Source: Hamadaea flava (GTDB lineage: Bacteria > Actinomycetota > Actinomycetes > Mycobacteriales > Micromonosporaceae). Taken from it: a stretch of 64,000 bases of DNA. Positions 30,123-39,053 of this stretch are shown here, in pieces. Position numbers and translations under genes: made by a program. The notes beneath the pieces were generated by a model, which saw nothing but the letters and a program-made list of their open reading frames with translations, did no database searches and had not been told where the DNA came from. Within the stretch, counting starts at the first letter, position 1. Every line of letters starts with the position of its first letter. The DNA lies in NCBI RefSeq assembly GCF_024172085.1, contig NZ_JAMZDZ010000001.1, forward strand, positions 4,836,001 through 4,900,000, read 5' to 3'.

Positions 30123-30152
30123 CTAACGTTCGTTCAGGTGAACGCTCGTTAG
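30123..30152. promoter_or_regulatory. Candidate TetR operator C (double site before carboxylase beta gene)
   Basis: A 30-base near-perfect palindrome, non-complementary at three symmetric base pairs, built from two copies of AACG-N2-CGTT at 30126-30135 and 30141-30150. TAGCCT at 30119-30124 is a plausible -10 that it touches, and the ribosome site GGGAGG at 30152-30157 follows, so binding would block initiation. It resembles operators A and B. Confidence 0.75.
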
Positions 30153-30161
30153 GGAGGCCGC

Positions 30162-31673
30162 GTGAGCTGGGATGAGGTCAGGGAGCGGATCGACGCCGGT
30201 GGGGCGGCCCGCTATCACGAGGCCAACGCCAAGCGCGGGAAGCTGTTCGCCCGGGAACGCATCGCCCGGCTGGTCGACGCCGGCTCGTTCGTCGAGGACG
30301 GGGCGTACGCCAACGCCCTGGCCGACGGGCTGCCCGCCGACGGCGTGGTGACCGGTTCGGCGACCATCGACGGTCGCCCGATCTGCCTCATGGCCAACGA
30401 CTCGACCGTCAAGGCGGGCAGCTGGGGCGCGCGTACGGTCGAGAAGATCATCCGGATCATCGAGCGGGCCTATCAGACCGGTGTCCCGATGGTGTACCTC
30501 GTGGACTCGGCCGGCGCCCGGATCACCGACCAGGTCGATCTGTTCCCCGGTCGCCGGGGCGCCGGCAAGATCTTCCACACCCAGGTCCGCGCCTCCGGCT
30601 CGATTCCGCAGGTCTGCGCCCTGTTCGGACCGTCGGCCGCGGGCGGGGCGTACATCCCGGCCTTCTGCGACGTCGTGGCGATGGTGGATGGCAACGCCTC
30701 GATGTACCTCGGCTCGGACCGCATGGTCGAGATGGTCACCGGCGAGAAGACCACGCTGGAGGCGATGGGCGGGGCCAAGGTCCACACCGAGGTCTCCGGC
30801 GTCGGGCATTTCCTGTGCAAGGACGAGGACGCCGCACTGGAGGTCGTCCGGGACTACCTCTCCTACCTGCCGTCGAACTGGACCGCCGAGCCGCCCGCGA
30901 GCGAGCCGAAGGCGGCGCGCGGCGGGATCGCCGCCCTGATCCCGGAGAGCGAGCGCCGGGCCTTCGACATGCGCCAGGTCGTCAAGCGCCTGGTGGACGA
31001 GGGCAGCTTCCTGGAGATCCAGGAGAAGTGGGCGCGGGAGTTGACCGTCGGGTTCGCCCGGCTGGAGGGCCAGGTCGTCGGCCTCGTCGCGAACAACTCG
31101 CTGCACAAGGGCGGCGTGCTGTTCGTCGACTCGGCCGACAAGGCGACTCGGTTCGTGCAGCTCTGCGACGCCTTCAACGTTCCGCTGATCTTCCTCGCGG
31201 ACGTGCCCGGCTTCATGGTCGGCTCGGCCGTCGAGCGGCAGGGGATCATCCGCCATGGCGCGAAGATGATCAGCGCCGTCAGCGAGGCCACGGTGCCGAA
31301 GTTCTGCGTCGTCGTGCGGAAGGCGTACGGGGCGGGGCTCTATGCCATGGCCGGGCCCGGGTTCGATCCGGACGCCACGATCGCGCTGCCCACCGCCAAG
31401 ATCGCGGTGATGGGCGCGGAGGCCGCCGTCAACGCGGTGTACGCGAACAAGATCGCGGCCATCGAGGACGAGACGGACCGGGCGGCCTTCGTAGAGGCCA
31501 GGCGCGCCGAGTACGAGCAGGACATCGACCTCCTCCGGCTGGCCAGCGAACTCGTCGTGGACACCGTCGTCGAACCGGACGACCTGCGCGGCGAACTCGT
31601 CCGGCGGCTGGCCGCCGCGCACGGCAAGGACCGCAGCTTCTCGCGGCGCCGCCACGGCGTCACACCCGTCTGA
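30162..31673 (+). CDS. Acyl-CoA carboxylase beta (carboxyltransferase) subunit
   Basis: A 503-residue carboxyltransferase of the AccD/PccB/MccB superfamily with two crotonase-like halves. The first has DSAGARITDQVDLF and the oxyanion-hole region GPSAAGGAYIPA; the second has DVPGFMVGSAVERQGIIRHG and RKAYGAGLYAMAGPGF. The segment after DSAGARI differs from both the AccD5-like and classic MccB forms, so the acyl-CoA substrate is uncertain. The HMG-CoA lyase in the same putative regulon favours methylcrotonyl-CoA. The start is GTG 30162. The partner is probably the separate biotin carboxylase at 22189. Confidence 0.88.
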   Translation: MSWDEVRERIDAGGAARYHEANAKRGKLFARERIARLVDAGSFVEDGAYANALADGLPADGVVTGSATIDGRPICLMANDSTVKAGSWGARTVEKIIRIIERAYQTGVPMVYLVDSAGARITDQVDLFPGRRGAGKIFHTQVRASGSIPQVCALFGPSAAGGAYIPAFCDVVAMVDGNASMYLGSDRMVEMVTGEKTTLEAMGGAKVHTEVSGVGHFLCKDEDAALEVVRDYLSYLPSNWTAEPPASEPKAARGGIAALIPESERRAFDMRQVVKRLVDEGSFLEIQEKWARELTVGFARLEGQVVGLVANNSLHKGGVLFVDSADKATRFVQLCDAFNVPLIFLADVPGFMVGSAVERQGIIRHGAKMISAVSEATVPKFCVVVRKAYGAGLYAMAGPGFDPDATIALPTAKIAVMGAEAAVNAVYANKIAAIEDETDRAAFVEARRAEYEQDIDLLRLASELVVDTVVEPDDLRGELVRRLAAAHGKDRSFSRRRHGVTPV

Positions 31674-31685
31674 TCTAGGAGAGCC

Positions 31686-32831
31686 ATGGACCACTTCGGA
31701 CTCAGCGAGGACCTCGCCGAGCTTCGGGAGACCGTCGCCGCTTTCGCCCGCGACAAGATCGCGCCGGTGATCGGGGACTTCTACGCCCGCCACGAGTTCC
31801 CCTACGAGATCGTCGCGCAGATGGGCTCGATGGGCCTGTTCGGGCTGGCCTTCCCCGAGGAGTTCGGCGGGATGGGCGGCGACTACCTGGCGCACTGCCT
31901 GGCCATCGAGGAGATCGCGCGGGTGGACTCGTCGGTGGCGATCACCCTGGAAGCGGCGATCTCGCTCGGGGCGATGCCCATCTTCAAGTTCGGCACGGAC
32001 GAGCAGAAGCGCCGGTGGCTGCCCGATCTAGTGGCCGGCCGCAAGCTCGCCGCCTTCGGGCTCACCGAGCCGGGCGCCGGATCCGACGCGGGCGGGACGC
32101 GTACGACGGCGAAGCTGAGCGACGACGGCCGTGAATGGATCATCAACGGCACCAAGGCGTTCATCACCAACTCGGGGACCGAGATCACTGTTCTCGTCAC
32201 CGTCACGGCGCTCACCGGGCCGGACGAGATCTCCACGATCATCGTGCCCTCCGGTACGCCCGGCTTCACCGTCGCACCCGGCTACGACAAGGTCGGCTGG
32301 TGCGCCTCGGACACCCATGAGCTGTCCTTCGACAATGTCCGGGTGCCGGTGGAGAACCTGCTCGGCGAGCGCGGCCGGGGCTTCAAGCAGTTCCTCACGA
32401 TCCTCGACGAGGGGCGGGTCGCCATCGCCGCCCTCGCCACCGGGCTCGCTCAGGGCTGTGTGGACGAGTCCGTCGCGTACGCCCGGCAGCGCGAAGCGTT
32501 CGGCTCGCCGATCTCGGCGTACCAGGCGGTGCAATTCATGATCGCGGAGATGGAGGCGGGCGCGCAGACCGCGCGGCTGGCCTGGCGGGACGCGGCCGCG
32601 CGCCTGGTGGCGGGGCTGCCGATCCGCAACGCCGCCGCGATCGCGAAGCTCCAGGCGGGCGAGGCCGCGATGACGAACGCCCGGAAGGCGACGCAGGTTC
32701 ACGGTGGGTACGGGTTCATGAACGAGTTTCCGGTCGGCCGGTTCTATCGGGACGCGAAGATCCTGGAGGTCGGCGAGGGCACCTCGGAGATCCAGAAGAT
32801 GGTGATCTCGCGGGAGCTCGGACTGAACTGA
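31686..32831 (+). CDS. Acyl-CoA dehydrogenase
   Basis: A 381-residue FAD enzyme of standard length introducing a 2,3-double bond into acyl-CoA. FAD/substrate motifs are AFGLTEPGAGSDAGG and KAFITNSG. The catalytic Glu is in VGEGTSEIQKMVISRE near the C-terminus, the position used by short/medium-chain enzymes rather than the Glu254 type of isovaleryl-CoA dehydrogenase. It lies 12 bases after the carboxylase beta gene with AGGAGAG before the ATG. Together they suit leucine or branched-chain catabolism, but the exact substrate is not determined. Confidence 0.92.
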   Translation: MDHFGLSEDLAELRETVAAFARDKIAPVIGDFYARHEFPYEIVAQMGSMGLFGLAFPEEFGGMGGDYLAHCLAIEEIARVDSSVAITLEAAISLGAMPIFKFGTDEQKRRWLPDLVAGRKLAAFGLTEPGAGSDAGGTRTTAKLSDDGREWIINGTKAFITNSGTEITVLVTVTALTGPDEISTIIVPSGTPGFTVAPGYDKVGWCASDTHELSFDNVRVPVENLLGERGRGFKQFLTILDEGRVAIAALATGLAQGCVDESVAYARQREAFGSPISAYQAVQFMIAEMEAGAQTARLAWRDAAARLVAGLPIRNAAAIAKLQAGEAAMTNARKATQVHGGYGFMNEFPVGRFYRDAKILEVGEGTSEIQKMVISRELGLN

Positions 32832-32879
32832 GTCGGGTTCCGGACATCCCAGCCGGTCGCGAGATGCTCTCATGCCGAG

Positions 32880-34991
32880 ATGCGGAACTGGGCCGGCTGG
32901 CTGGTGCGGGGGCGATGGCTGATCGTCGCCGGGTGGGCGCTGCTCGCGATCGCGGGCGGCGCTCTCGGCGGGAGCGTCTACGACCACGCCCAGAACGTCG
33001 GCCAACTCTCCGCCGACGCCGAGTCGCTGCGAGCCGAAGCCCGGCTGCAGCAGCTCAAGCCGGAGGGTGAGACGGTCTTCGCGATCTCCCGGGACGTGAA
33101 CCCGTACGACCCGGCGCTGGTCGCGACGACGACCGAGGTGGCGCAGCAGCTGCGGGGGATGGCCGGCGTACGCGACGTCGGCGACCTCTACACCGCGCCG
33201 GGCGGTCAGATCGGCCAGGACGAGCGGAGCACCTTGGTCCGGGTCACCTTCACCCCCGGTACGCCCGACGCCGAGATCGACGCCGCCGTCACGGTCCTGC
33301 GTCGCCTGCCGAACGTGCTGGTAGGCGGCAAGCCGCTGGCCGAGCGTGCGTTCACCGAGCAGGCCGTGGCCGACGCCGCACTCGGGGAGGGCGTCGCGCT
33401 CGCCGCCCTGGCCCTGTTACTCGTCGTCGTGCTGCGCTGGGGCGCGGTCGCACCGCTGGCCGCGGCGGTCGCCGCGATCACCACCACCGTGCTCGCCCTG
33501 TCCGGGCTCGCCCTCGTGACGGCGGTCAGCGAGTACACCGTCAACGTGGTGACGCTGCTCGGGCTGGGGCTGGCCGTCGACTACTCGATCCTGCTGCTCT
33601 GGCGGTATCGCGAGGAGAACGACCTGGCCGCCGCGCTGCGTACGGCGGGGAGAGCGGTGCTCGTGTCCGGTGGCGTGGTCGGTGTCGCCATGGCCGGGCT
33701 GGCCGTCTTCGGGGAACCGCTGCTCGCGGCGATGGCGCTCGGTGGACTGCTCGTCACGGTGGTCGCCACGGCTGCTTCGCTGACGCTCACGCCCGCCCTG
33801 CTCGCCATCCTCGGACCGCGGCTGGTGGCCCGCGAGCCTCGCCGCGGACGTTGGTTGATCTTGAATGGAAAACGTCGCCATGGCAACGCCAACGATTCAA
33901 GATCAATTCTGACCAGGCTGGCCGCCGTCGCGCAGAAGGGTCCGGAGTCGGTCGCCTTCGCCAGCACCGCACTGTTGATCATCCTGACCCTTCCGTTCGT
34001 CGCCGCCGACCTCTGGAACACCGACGCGCGCGGGTTGCCGAGCGGCGTGGAGGCGCGGCAGGCGTACGAGGTCTATCTGCGCGACTTCCAGCGCGATCAG
34101 GCCGACGCCGTCACCGTGGTCGTGGACACCGGCAGCGGTGGAGCGGCGATGCGGGATTACCTCGATCGGCTCAACCGGCTGCCCGGGGTCGGCCGACTGC
34201 AACTCCGGCTGGAGATGCCGCCCGAGGCGACGGTCGTCGACCTGACCCCGGTGAGTTCCGGCCAGGGTCCGGCGGTCGTCCGAGCCGTCCGTGAGGTTCC
34301 GGCGCCGGCGAACTCCCTGGTCGGCGGGCCCGCCGCGGAATTAGCGGATTACCAGGATTCGGTTACCGGTCACTTTCCGGTCGTGCTGATAGTCCTGTTG
34401 GCGGCAACCGGAGCGCTGCTCTTCCTGCTCACCCGGTCGATCGTCATCCCGGTGAAGGCGGTCCTGCTCAACCTGCTGACCCTCGGGGCGTCGCTGGGCG
34501 TGCTCGCCGTGGTCTTCGGGGGCCGCCTCGACGCCACGACGCCCGTCCTGCTCTTCGTCTTCATCTTCGGGCTGACCACGGACTACGAGGTTTTCCTGCT
34601 CGCCCGGATCACCGAGGAGCACCGGTCCGGGTACGCCACCGACGAGGCGGTCCGGCGGGGCATCGCGCGTACGGGTCCGGTGGTGACTCTGGCCGGACTC
34701 AGCCTGATCCTCGTCTTCCTGGGCTTCGTCCTGGGTGGCCTGTCCGCCGTACGGGAGATCGGCGTCGGGATGGCGGTGGCGATCGCCCTGGACGTGACCG
34801 TCGTCCGGGGTCTGCTGCTCCCGGCCGTGATGACCCTGCTCGGCCGCTGGAACTGGTGGCCCGGCGACCCAACTGCTGTTGAAGAGGGCCTCGCCGCCCA
34901 ATCACCGGACGGACCGGTCACCGGTGAAGAGAGCCCCGAGTGGGCTCCCAGCCGGGCCCCAGAAGCGGATCAGAAGATCACGAGCCGATAA
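32880..34991 (+). CDS. MMPL/RND-family membrane transporter
   Basis: A 703-residue transporter with the two-fold MMPL architecture: one span, a periplasmic-side loop, five spans (about 165-320), a cytoplasmic stretch, one span near 360, a second loop, and five more spans (about 500-650). Proton-relay Asp motifs are LGLAVDYSILLLWRYREE and FGLTTDYEVFLLARITEE. MMPL proteins export lipids or small amphiphiles. The stretch at about residues 322-345 is encoded by a palindromic insertion (33855-33906) that keeps the frame. It starts 48 bases after the dehydrogenase, so read-through is possible. Confidence 0.92.
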   Translation: MRNWAGWLVRGRWLIVAGWALLAIAGGALGGSVYDHAQNVGQLSADAESLRAEARLQQLKPEGETVFAISRDVNPYDPALVATTTEVAQQLRGMAGVRDVGDLYTAPGGQIGQDERSTLVRVTFTPGTPDAEIDAAVTVLRRLPNVLVGGKPLAERAFTEQAVADAALGEGVALAALALLLVVVLRWGAVAPLAAAVAAITTTVLALSGLALVTAVSEYTVNVVTLLGLGLAVDYSILLLWRYREENDLAAALRTAGRAVLVSGGVVGVAMAGLAVFGEPLLAAMALGGLLVTVVATAASLTLTPALLAILGPRLVAREPRRGRWLILNGKRRHGNANDSRSILTRLAAVAQKGPESVAFASTALLIILTLPFVAADLWNTDARGLPSGVEARQAYEVYLRDFQRDQADAVTVVVDTGSGGAAMRDYLDRLNRLPGVGRLQLRLEMPPEATVVDLTPVSSGQGPAVVRAVREVPAPANSLVGGPAAELADYQDSVTGHFPVVLIVLLAATGALLFLLTRSIVIPVKAVLLNLLTLGASLGVLAVVFGGRLDATTPVLLFVFIFGLTTDYEVFLLARITEEHRSGYATDEAVRRGIARTGPVVTLAGLSLILVFLGFVLGGLSAVREIGVGMAVAIALDVTVVRGLLLPAVMTLLGRWNWWPGDPTAVEEGLAAQSPDGPVTGEESPEWAPSRAPEADQKITSR
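33855..33906. repeat. Palindromic element inside the MMPL gene
   Basis: Outer arms TTGATCTTGAAT (33855-33866) and ATTCAAGATCAA (33895-33906) are perfectly complementary. Inside, CGTCGCC/GGCAACG (33873-33879/33882-33888) forms a second arm around the centre. Base composition is poorer in GC than the gene around it, and the encoded residues are polar and unrelated to MMPL sequence. It looks like a small non-autonomous palindromic repeat that entered the cytoplasmic-loop coding region without breaking the frame. Confidence 0.7.
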
Positions 34992-35098
34992 CGCAGCAGG
35001 ACACCAGGGCACGTTTGTGTCGGAAACACGCATGCAACCTGGTCAAACGGCCGACACGAGCTGCCGTCGGCGACCTCGGCTGGCTAGTCTTCGAGGCC

Positions 35099-37507
35099 GT
35101 GGAGCCCGCAGCCGAGACGCGTAGTCCGTCCATGAAGGACGGATTCGCTGTGCTGCTCCGGCGGCACCGGCTCGCTGCCGGGCTGACCCAGGCCGAGCTG
35201 GCCGAGGCCGCCGAGGTGGGCGTCCGCACCGTACGCGACCTGGAGGCGGGTCGCAGCGTACGCCCGCAGCGGTCCACGGTCGAGCTGCTGGGCGCCGCCC
35301 TCGGCCTGCAGGGGCGGGACCTGTCCGTCTTCGTGGCCGTCGCCCGGGGGCGTACGCCCGCTGAACCGCCGGACACCCCTGGGCCGCCCCGGGCGCTGCC
35401 GAACGCGGGGGAGTTGATCGGGCGCGACCGGGATCTGGCCGGGCTCACCGAGCATCTGCGTACGACGGCTGGGGTGACCACCTTGGTCGGGCTGGCCGGG
35501 TCGGGCAAGACCGTGCTGGCGTTGGCCGCGTCCGCCCAGCTCCGGGACGACTTGCCGGGCGGGGCGGTCGGCATCAAGGTCTCGCCGGACGAGGGCGAGT
35601 CCGGGGTGCTGGACAGCATCTGCGCGGTCATCGGCGTCGGGCACCCGGACGGCCTCGCCGAAGCGTTCCGCCGACCGGCGTTGTTGCTCGTGGACGCAGT
35701 GGATCGGGCACGCCCCGCCGTGGTGGCCGCAGTGACGCGGCTCGTCGCGATCGCGCCGCAGCTGCGGGTGATCGCCACCGCCCGGAGTCCGATCGGGGTG
35801 CCCGGCGAACGAGTGTGGCCGGTCGCTCCGCTGCCGGTGCCCCCAGCCGGCACCCGTACGCTCGTCGAGGCCCGGAAGCACCCGGCCAGCGCCCTGTTCC
35901 TCGAGCGGTGGGCCTTGCATCGGGGCGATCCGCCGCCCGAGTCCGAAGTCGCGGCGATCACCGACCTCGTACGCCGCCTCAGCGGGCTTCCGCTGGCGAT
36001 CGAGCTGGCGGCGGCCCGAGGGCGGCTGCTGGATCCGAGCGAGATGCTGGCCCGGTTCGGGCAGGACGGCGCGGTCGTCGACGCGGCGGAAGCGGTGCGC
36101 TCGGCGGTCGTGGCGAGCTATCGCCTGCTGACCCCGGCTCATCGGCAGGCGCTGCGACATCTGGCCACCTTCACCCATCGCTGGTCCATCGAGCTGGCCG
36201 AGGAGCTGCTGGCCGAGACCAGCGTCGACGTCGTGGAACTGCTGGACCGGCTGACCGATCTCGGCCTGGCGACGGTGCGGGGCCAGGGCGCGATCCGGTT
36301 CATGGTGCTCGAATCCGTCCGCGAGTACGCCCTGGAACAGGCGGAGGCGGCGGGGGAGCTGACCTTGGCCCGGCGACGGCACGCCGTCGTCTTCGCCCGG
36401 TTCGCTGCGCGTACGACGCCGATGTTCAGCGGGGCGCAGCACGGCGCCGCGATCGCGCGGCTCGACGACGTCGCGGGCAACCTCTGGTCGGCGCTGGCGC
36501 ACTCGGCCGACGACGATCCGCATACCGCGTTGTGCCTGGCCGCGAAGCTGCCACGGTGGTGGCGCTTCCGCGGCCGGGATGTAGCGGGCCGCCGCTGGCT
36601 GCGCCGACTTCTGGACGACGAGCGCACCGCCGACGCCGACCCGCTCGTCCGGGCGTGGGCGATGGTGGGGCTGGCTCAGCTGGCCAACGAGCACGGCGCG
36701 GGCGCGGAGGAGATCGACTCGGTCCGCGAAGCCGTGCAGATCTTCGCCGATCGCTCCGAGGTCACGGGCGAACTCGCCGCGCGTACGGTGCTCTTCGCCC
36801 TGTGCACCGGCAGCGGAGACTTCGACGAGGCCCGCGAGCAGAGCCTCGAGGCGCTCATTCTCGCCAGCCGCACCGGCCGGGCGCGCGACATGGCGGTCGC
36901 CCAGACCAACCTGACCTGGCACGACATCCGCGCCGGCGACCTGGTGGGCGCGCAGCGCCGGCTCGCCGAGGTCGACCGGCTCACCGCGCGTACCGGGGAC
37001 TTCCGGCTGCGTGTGCTGGGCCGGGGCGATCTCGCCGAGGTGCTGCGGCTCAGCGGCCAGCTCGCGGAGTCCGTCGTGGTCGGCACCCAGGCCCTCGACC
37101 TACTCGCCGAGGTCGGCGACCCCAGCCATCGCCGCCGCCTGCTTACCACGATCGCCCTCGCCCAGGCCGAGAACGGCGAGGCGGGCGAGGCCGAGCGCGT
37201 CCTCGCCGAGCTGCGCGCCACCACGCTGCCCGAGGTCGAGGACCCGGCCTGCGCGGTGGTCGAGGCCGCGATCGCGTTCGCCCGCGGCCAGCGCAGGCTT
37301 GCCAGCAGCTGGTACGCCGCCGCAGCGGACGCCTACGAGGGCGGCCACGACCTGCGCGACGTGGTGCAGGCTCTCGTCGGGCTGGTGGCCGCCTCCGACG
37401 ATCCGGCTGAGCGGCAGCGCGCCCGCGACCGGATCGCCGCCCTGGTGAAGTCGTCCGGGATGACGTTGACCGAGCGGGAACGCGCCGTCCTGGACAGACG
37501 CGGCTGA
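35099..37507 (+). CDS. XRE-type HTH / STAND ATPase / TPR regulator
   Basis: An 802-residue signalling protein. An N-terminal HTH (about residues 12-65, LLRRHRLAAGLTQAELAEAA) is followed by an NTPase domain (P-loop GLAGSGKT with Lys137, sensor-like LLLVDAVDRARP, and GLPLAIELAAARGRL), then a long TPR-like region to the C-terminus. It is a large-ATPase regulator of the kind often governing secondary metabolism or stress genes. GTG 35099 is chosen because TAGTCT at 35084-35089 could be a -10 for a nearly leaderless transcript; ATG 35132 is the alternative. Confidence 0.82.
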   Translation: MEPAAETRSPSMKDGFAVLLRRHRLAAGLTQAELAEAAEVGVRTVRDLEAGRSVRPQRSTVELLGAALGLQGRDLSVFVAVARGRTPAEPPDTPGPPRALPNAGELIGRDRDLAGLTEHLRTTAGVTTLVGLAGSGKTVLALAASAQLRDDLPGGAVGIKVSPDEGESGVLDSICAVIGVGHPDGLAEAFRRPALLLVDAVDRARPAVVAAVTRLVAIAPQLRVIATARSPIGVPGERVWPVAPLPVPPAGTRTLVEARKHPASALFLERWALHRGDPPPESEVAAITDLVRRLSGLPLAIELAAARGRLLDPSEMLARFGQDGAVVDAAEAVRSAVVASYRLLTPAHRQALRHLATFTHRWSIELAEELLAETSVDVVELLDRLTDLGLATVRGQGAIRFMVLESVREYALEQAEAAGELTLARRRHAVVFARFAARTTPMFSGAQHGAAIARLDDVAGNLWSALAHSADDDPHTALCLAAKLPRWWRFRGRDVAGRRWLRRLLDDERTADADPLVRAWAMVGLAQLANEHGAGAEEIDSVREAVQIFADRSEVTGELAARTVLFALCTGSGDFDEAREQSLEALILASRTGRARDMAVAQTNLTWHDIRAGDLVGAQRRLAEVDRLTARTGDFRLRVLGRGDLAEVLRLSGQLAESVVVGTQALDLLAEVGDPSHRRRLLTTIALAQAENGEAGEAERVLAELRATTLPEVEDPACAVVEAAIAFARGQRRLASSWYAAAADAYEGGHDLRDVVQALVGLVAASDDPAERQRARDRIAALVKSSGMTLTERERAVLDRRG

Positions 37508-37525
37508 CCGACTCGGCTGGCTGAC

Positions 37526-38323
37526 TCAGCTGGCCGTCGCGGTCGGCTCCGGGCTTTCCGTCGGCTCCTCCGACGGCGGCGCCGTCGCCACGATGAGGCG
37601 GATGTTGTCACCGGGCCCCACGAGGCTCCCGCCCACCGGAACGGTGGTGATGACGGTGCCGGGCTCGGTCCCCGGGGCTTCCTGATAGGTCACCGAGTAG
37701 GTCAAGCCGAGCTGGTCCAGCCGGGACTTCGCGGCGGTCTCGGACTGCCCGGCGAGGTCCGGCACCTCGATCTGCGTGGTCGGGCCGCCGGTATTGGTGG
37801 TTTCCGGCGAACTCGGCTCAGTCTGAGTGGGGGAGGGACTCGGCGCGGCAGAGGTCGCCGTCGGCGCGCCGGTCGTCGGAACGGGCTCGGGCTCGTTCGA
37901 CCGGCGCATCAGGAGGACCACCGCCACGATGACGGCCAGCGCCAGAAGCACCGCGACCACGCCGATGAGGATGGGCAGCCACCAGTTGCGGCGCGGTTCC
38001 TCGACGTCGTTCCACTCCTCCGGCGGAACCGCGTCGCGGACGGCGTCCGGGCGTACCTCCGCCCGCCCGGTCCAGTGGTCGCCGCCGGGAGTCACCTGGG
38101 TGGCGTCCGCGCCGACGGGCGGCAGCTGTTCGGTCGGCATCCCCTCGGTCGGGGCGTCGCCCGGCCCCGGCAGCGCCTGGGTGGCGTCCGATGGGATGGC
38201 CTGCGTCGCGTCCGGCTCGGCCGGCCGGGTCGCGTCCGGCTCGATGGGCCGGGTGGCGTCCGGCTCGATCGGCTGGGTGGGCTCGGCGGGCTCGTCCGCG
38301 GGACTTGGCGATCTCTCCGACAT
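37526..38323 (-). CDS. PASTA-domain membrane protein with repeated kinase-like Thr motifs
   Basis: A 265-residue single-pass protein. The cytoplasmic N-terminus (1-110) is disordered and contains an array of Thr sites: PTQPI, DATRPI, DATRPA, DATQAI, DATQAL and PTEQL (Thr at 16, 24, 32, 40, 48 and about 62). All but one have Ile or Leu at +3. One transmembrane helix (about 112-136) leads to a Ser/Thr/Pro linker and one PASTA domain (about 185-245, VPDLAGQSETAAKSRLDQLG). PASTA domains bind peptidoglycan stem peptides or muropeptides. The protein resembles a PknB sensor half without a kinase and may be a PknA/B substrate that recruits FHA proteins. Confidence 0.82.
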   Translation of the reverse strand: MSERSPSPADEPAEPTQPIEPDATRPIEPDATRPAEPDATQAIPSDATQALPGPGDAPTEGMPTEQLPPVGADATQVTPGGDHWTGRAEVRPDAVRDAVPPEEWNDVEEPRRNWWLPILIGVVAVLLALAVIVAVVLLMRRSNEPEPVPTTGAPTATSAAPSPSPTQTEPSSPETTNTGGPTTQIEVPDLAGQSETAAKSRLDQLGLTYSVTYQEAPGTEPGTVITTVPVGGSLVGPGDNIRLIVATAPPSEEPTESPEPTATAS

Positions 38324-38375
38324 GTGCCCGTCCTACCACGATTGCCGTACGCCCGCCGGTGCGGCGCGCGGACCG

Positions 38376-39053
38376 TTACGGACTGGGGCTGGCGGTGGCG
38401 CCCTCGCCGCAGGTGATCTCCACGTGGTCGTTCCATCGGGCGGTTCCGCCCGCCTCTGGGTCCGGCGACTGGCTGAGCACCACGCCGTCCTGGCCGCTCA
38501 GGTAGGTCGGCAGCAGACCGCTGTTGCCCAGCGGCACCCGGGCGTCCCGGCAGGGCAGGCCGACGACCCTGGGCAGGGCGGTCTCCGGCGGCGCACCCGC
38601 GATGTAGACCTTGATGGTGAGGCCCGGTCGGATCCTCGCCGGTGCTGCCGGGGAGGTACGCGTGACCAGGCCGTCCTGTCCGGTCTCCCCGAAGATGAGG
38701 ACGACGCCGAGCTTGGCCGTGCGCAACTGTGCGAAGTACTCGCGGAAGTCGCGGCCCGTGCCGTCCGGGAGCGTGCCGGTGGCCGCAGGCGTCGTCGAGG
38801 TGGCCGACGCCACCGGGCTGGGCGAGAAGCTGGGCGACTCGTCCACCGTCGGCGAGGCCGTCGGCGAGGTGGTCACCGCATTGGCCGATGTGGACGGAGA
38901 CGCCTCCGGGTTCGCGTTGGCGAGCAGGAAACCGCCGGTGGCCCCGATGATCGCGAGCACGGCGACGGAAGTCGCGATGGCCGCGATCATCGCCGGGCTG
39001 AGCCCCTGGCGCGGGGGTTCGGCGTCCACTCTGGTCGCCCACGGGTCGGTCAT
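38376..39053 (-). CDS. Second membrane-anchored PASTA-like protein
   Basis: A 225-residue protein organised like its downstream neighbour: short cytoplasmic N-terminus (1-20), one transmembrane helix (about 21-45), a Ser/Thr/Pro linker and an extracellular domain from about residue 105. That domain contains LPRVVGLPCRDARVPLGNSG and a final WNDHVEITCGEG, which fit a divergent PASTA fold closed by a Cys pair. It lacks the Thr array of the neighbour. The pair probably arose by duplication; the two are 52 bases apart on the same strand. Confidence 0.75.
   Translation of the reverse strand: MTDPWATRVDAEPPRQGLSPAMIAAIATSVAVLAIIGATGGFLLANANPEASPSTSANAVTTSPTASPTVDESPSFSPSPVASATSTTPAATGTLPDGTGRDFREYFAQLRTAKLGVVLIFGETGQDGLVTRTSPAAPARIRPGLTIKVYIAGAPPETALPRVVGLPCRDARVPLGNSGLLPTYLSGQDGVVLSQSPDPEAGGTARWNDHVEITCGEGATASPSP

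Noticed and set aside
32880-34991. Treating the MMPL gene as a frameshifted pseudogene because of the foreign segment
   Set aside because: The reading frame is intact through the palindrome and both halves retain all expected membrane and Asp motifs.
37450-37507. LTERERAVL near the end of the STAND regulator as a LuxR-type HTH
   Set aside because: Only the first helix-like string is present and the protein stops a few residues later; the DNA-binding domain is N-terminal.
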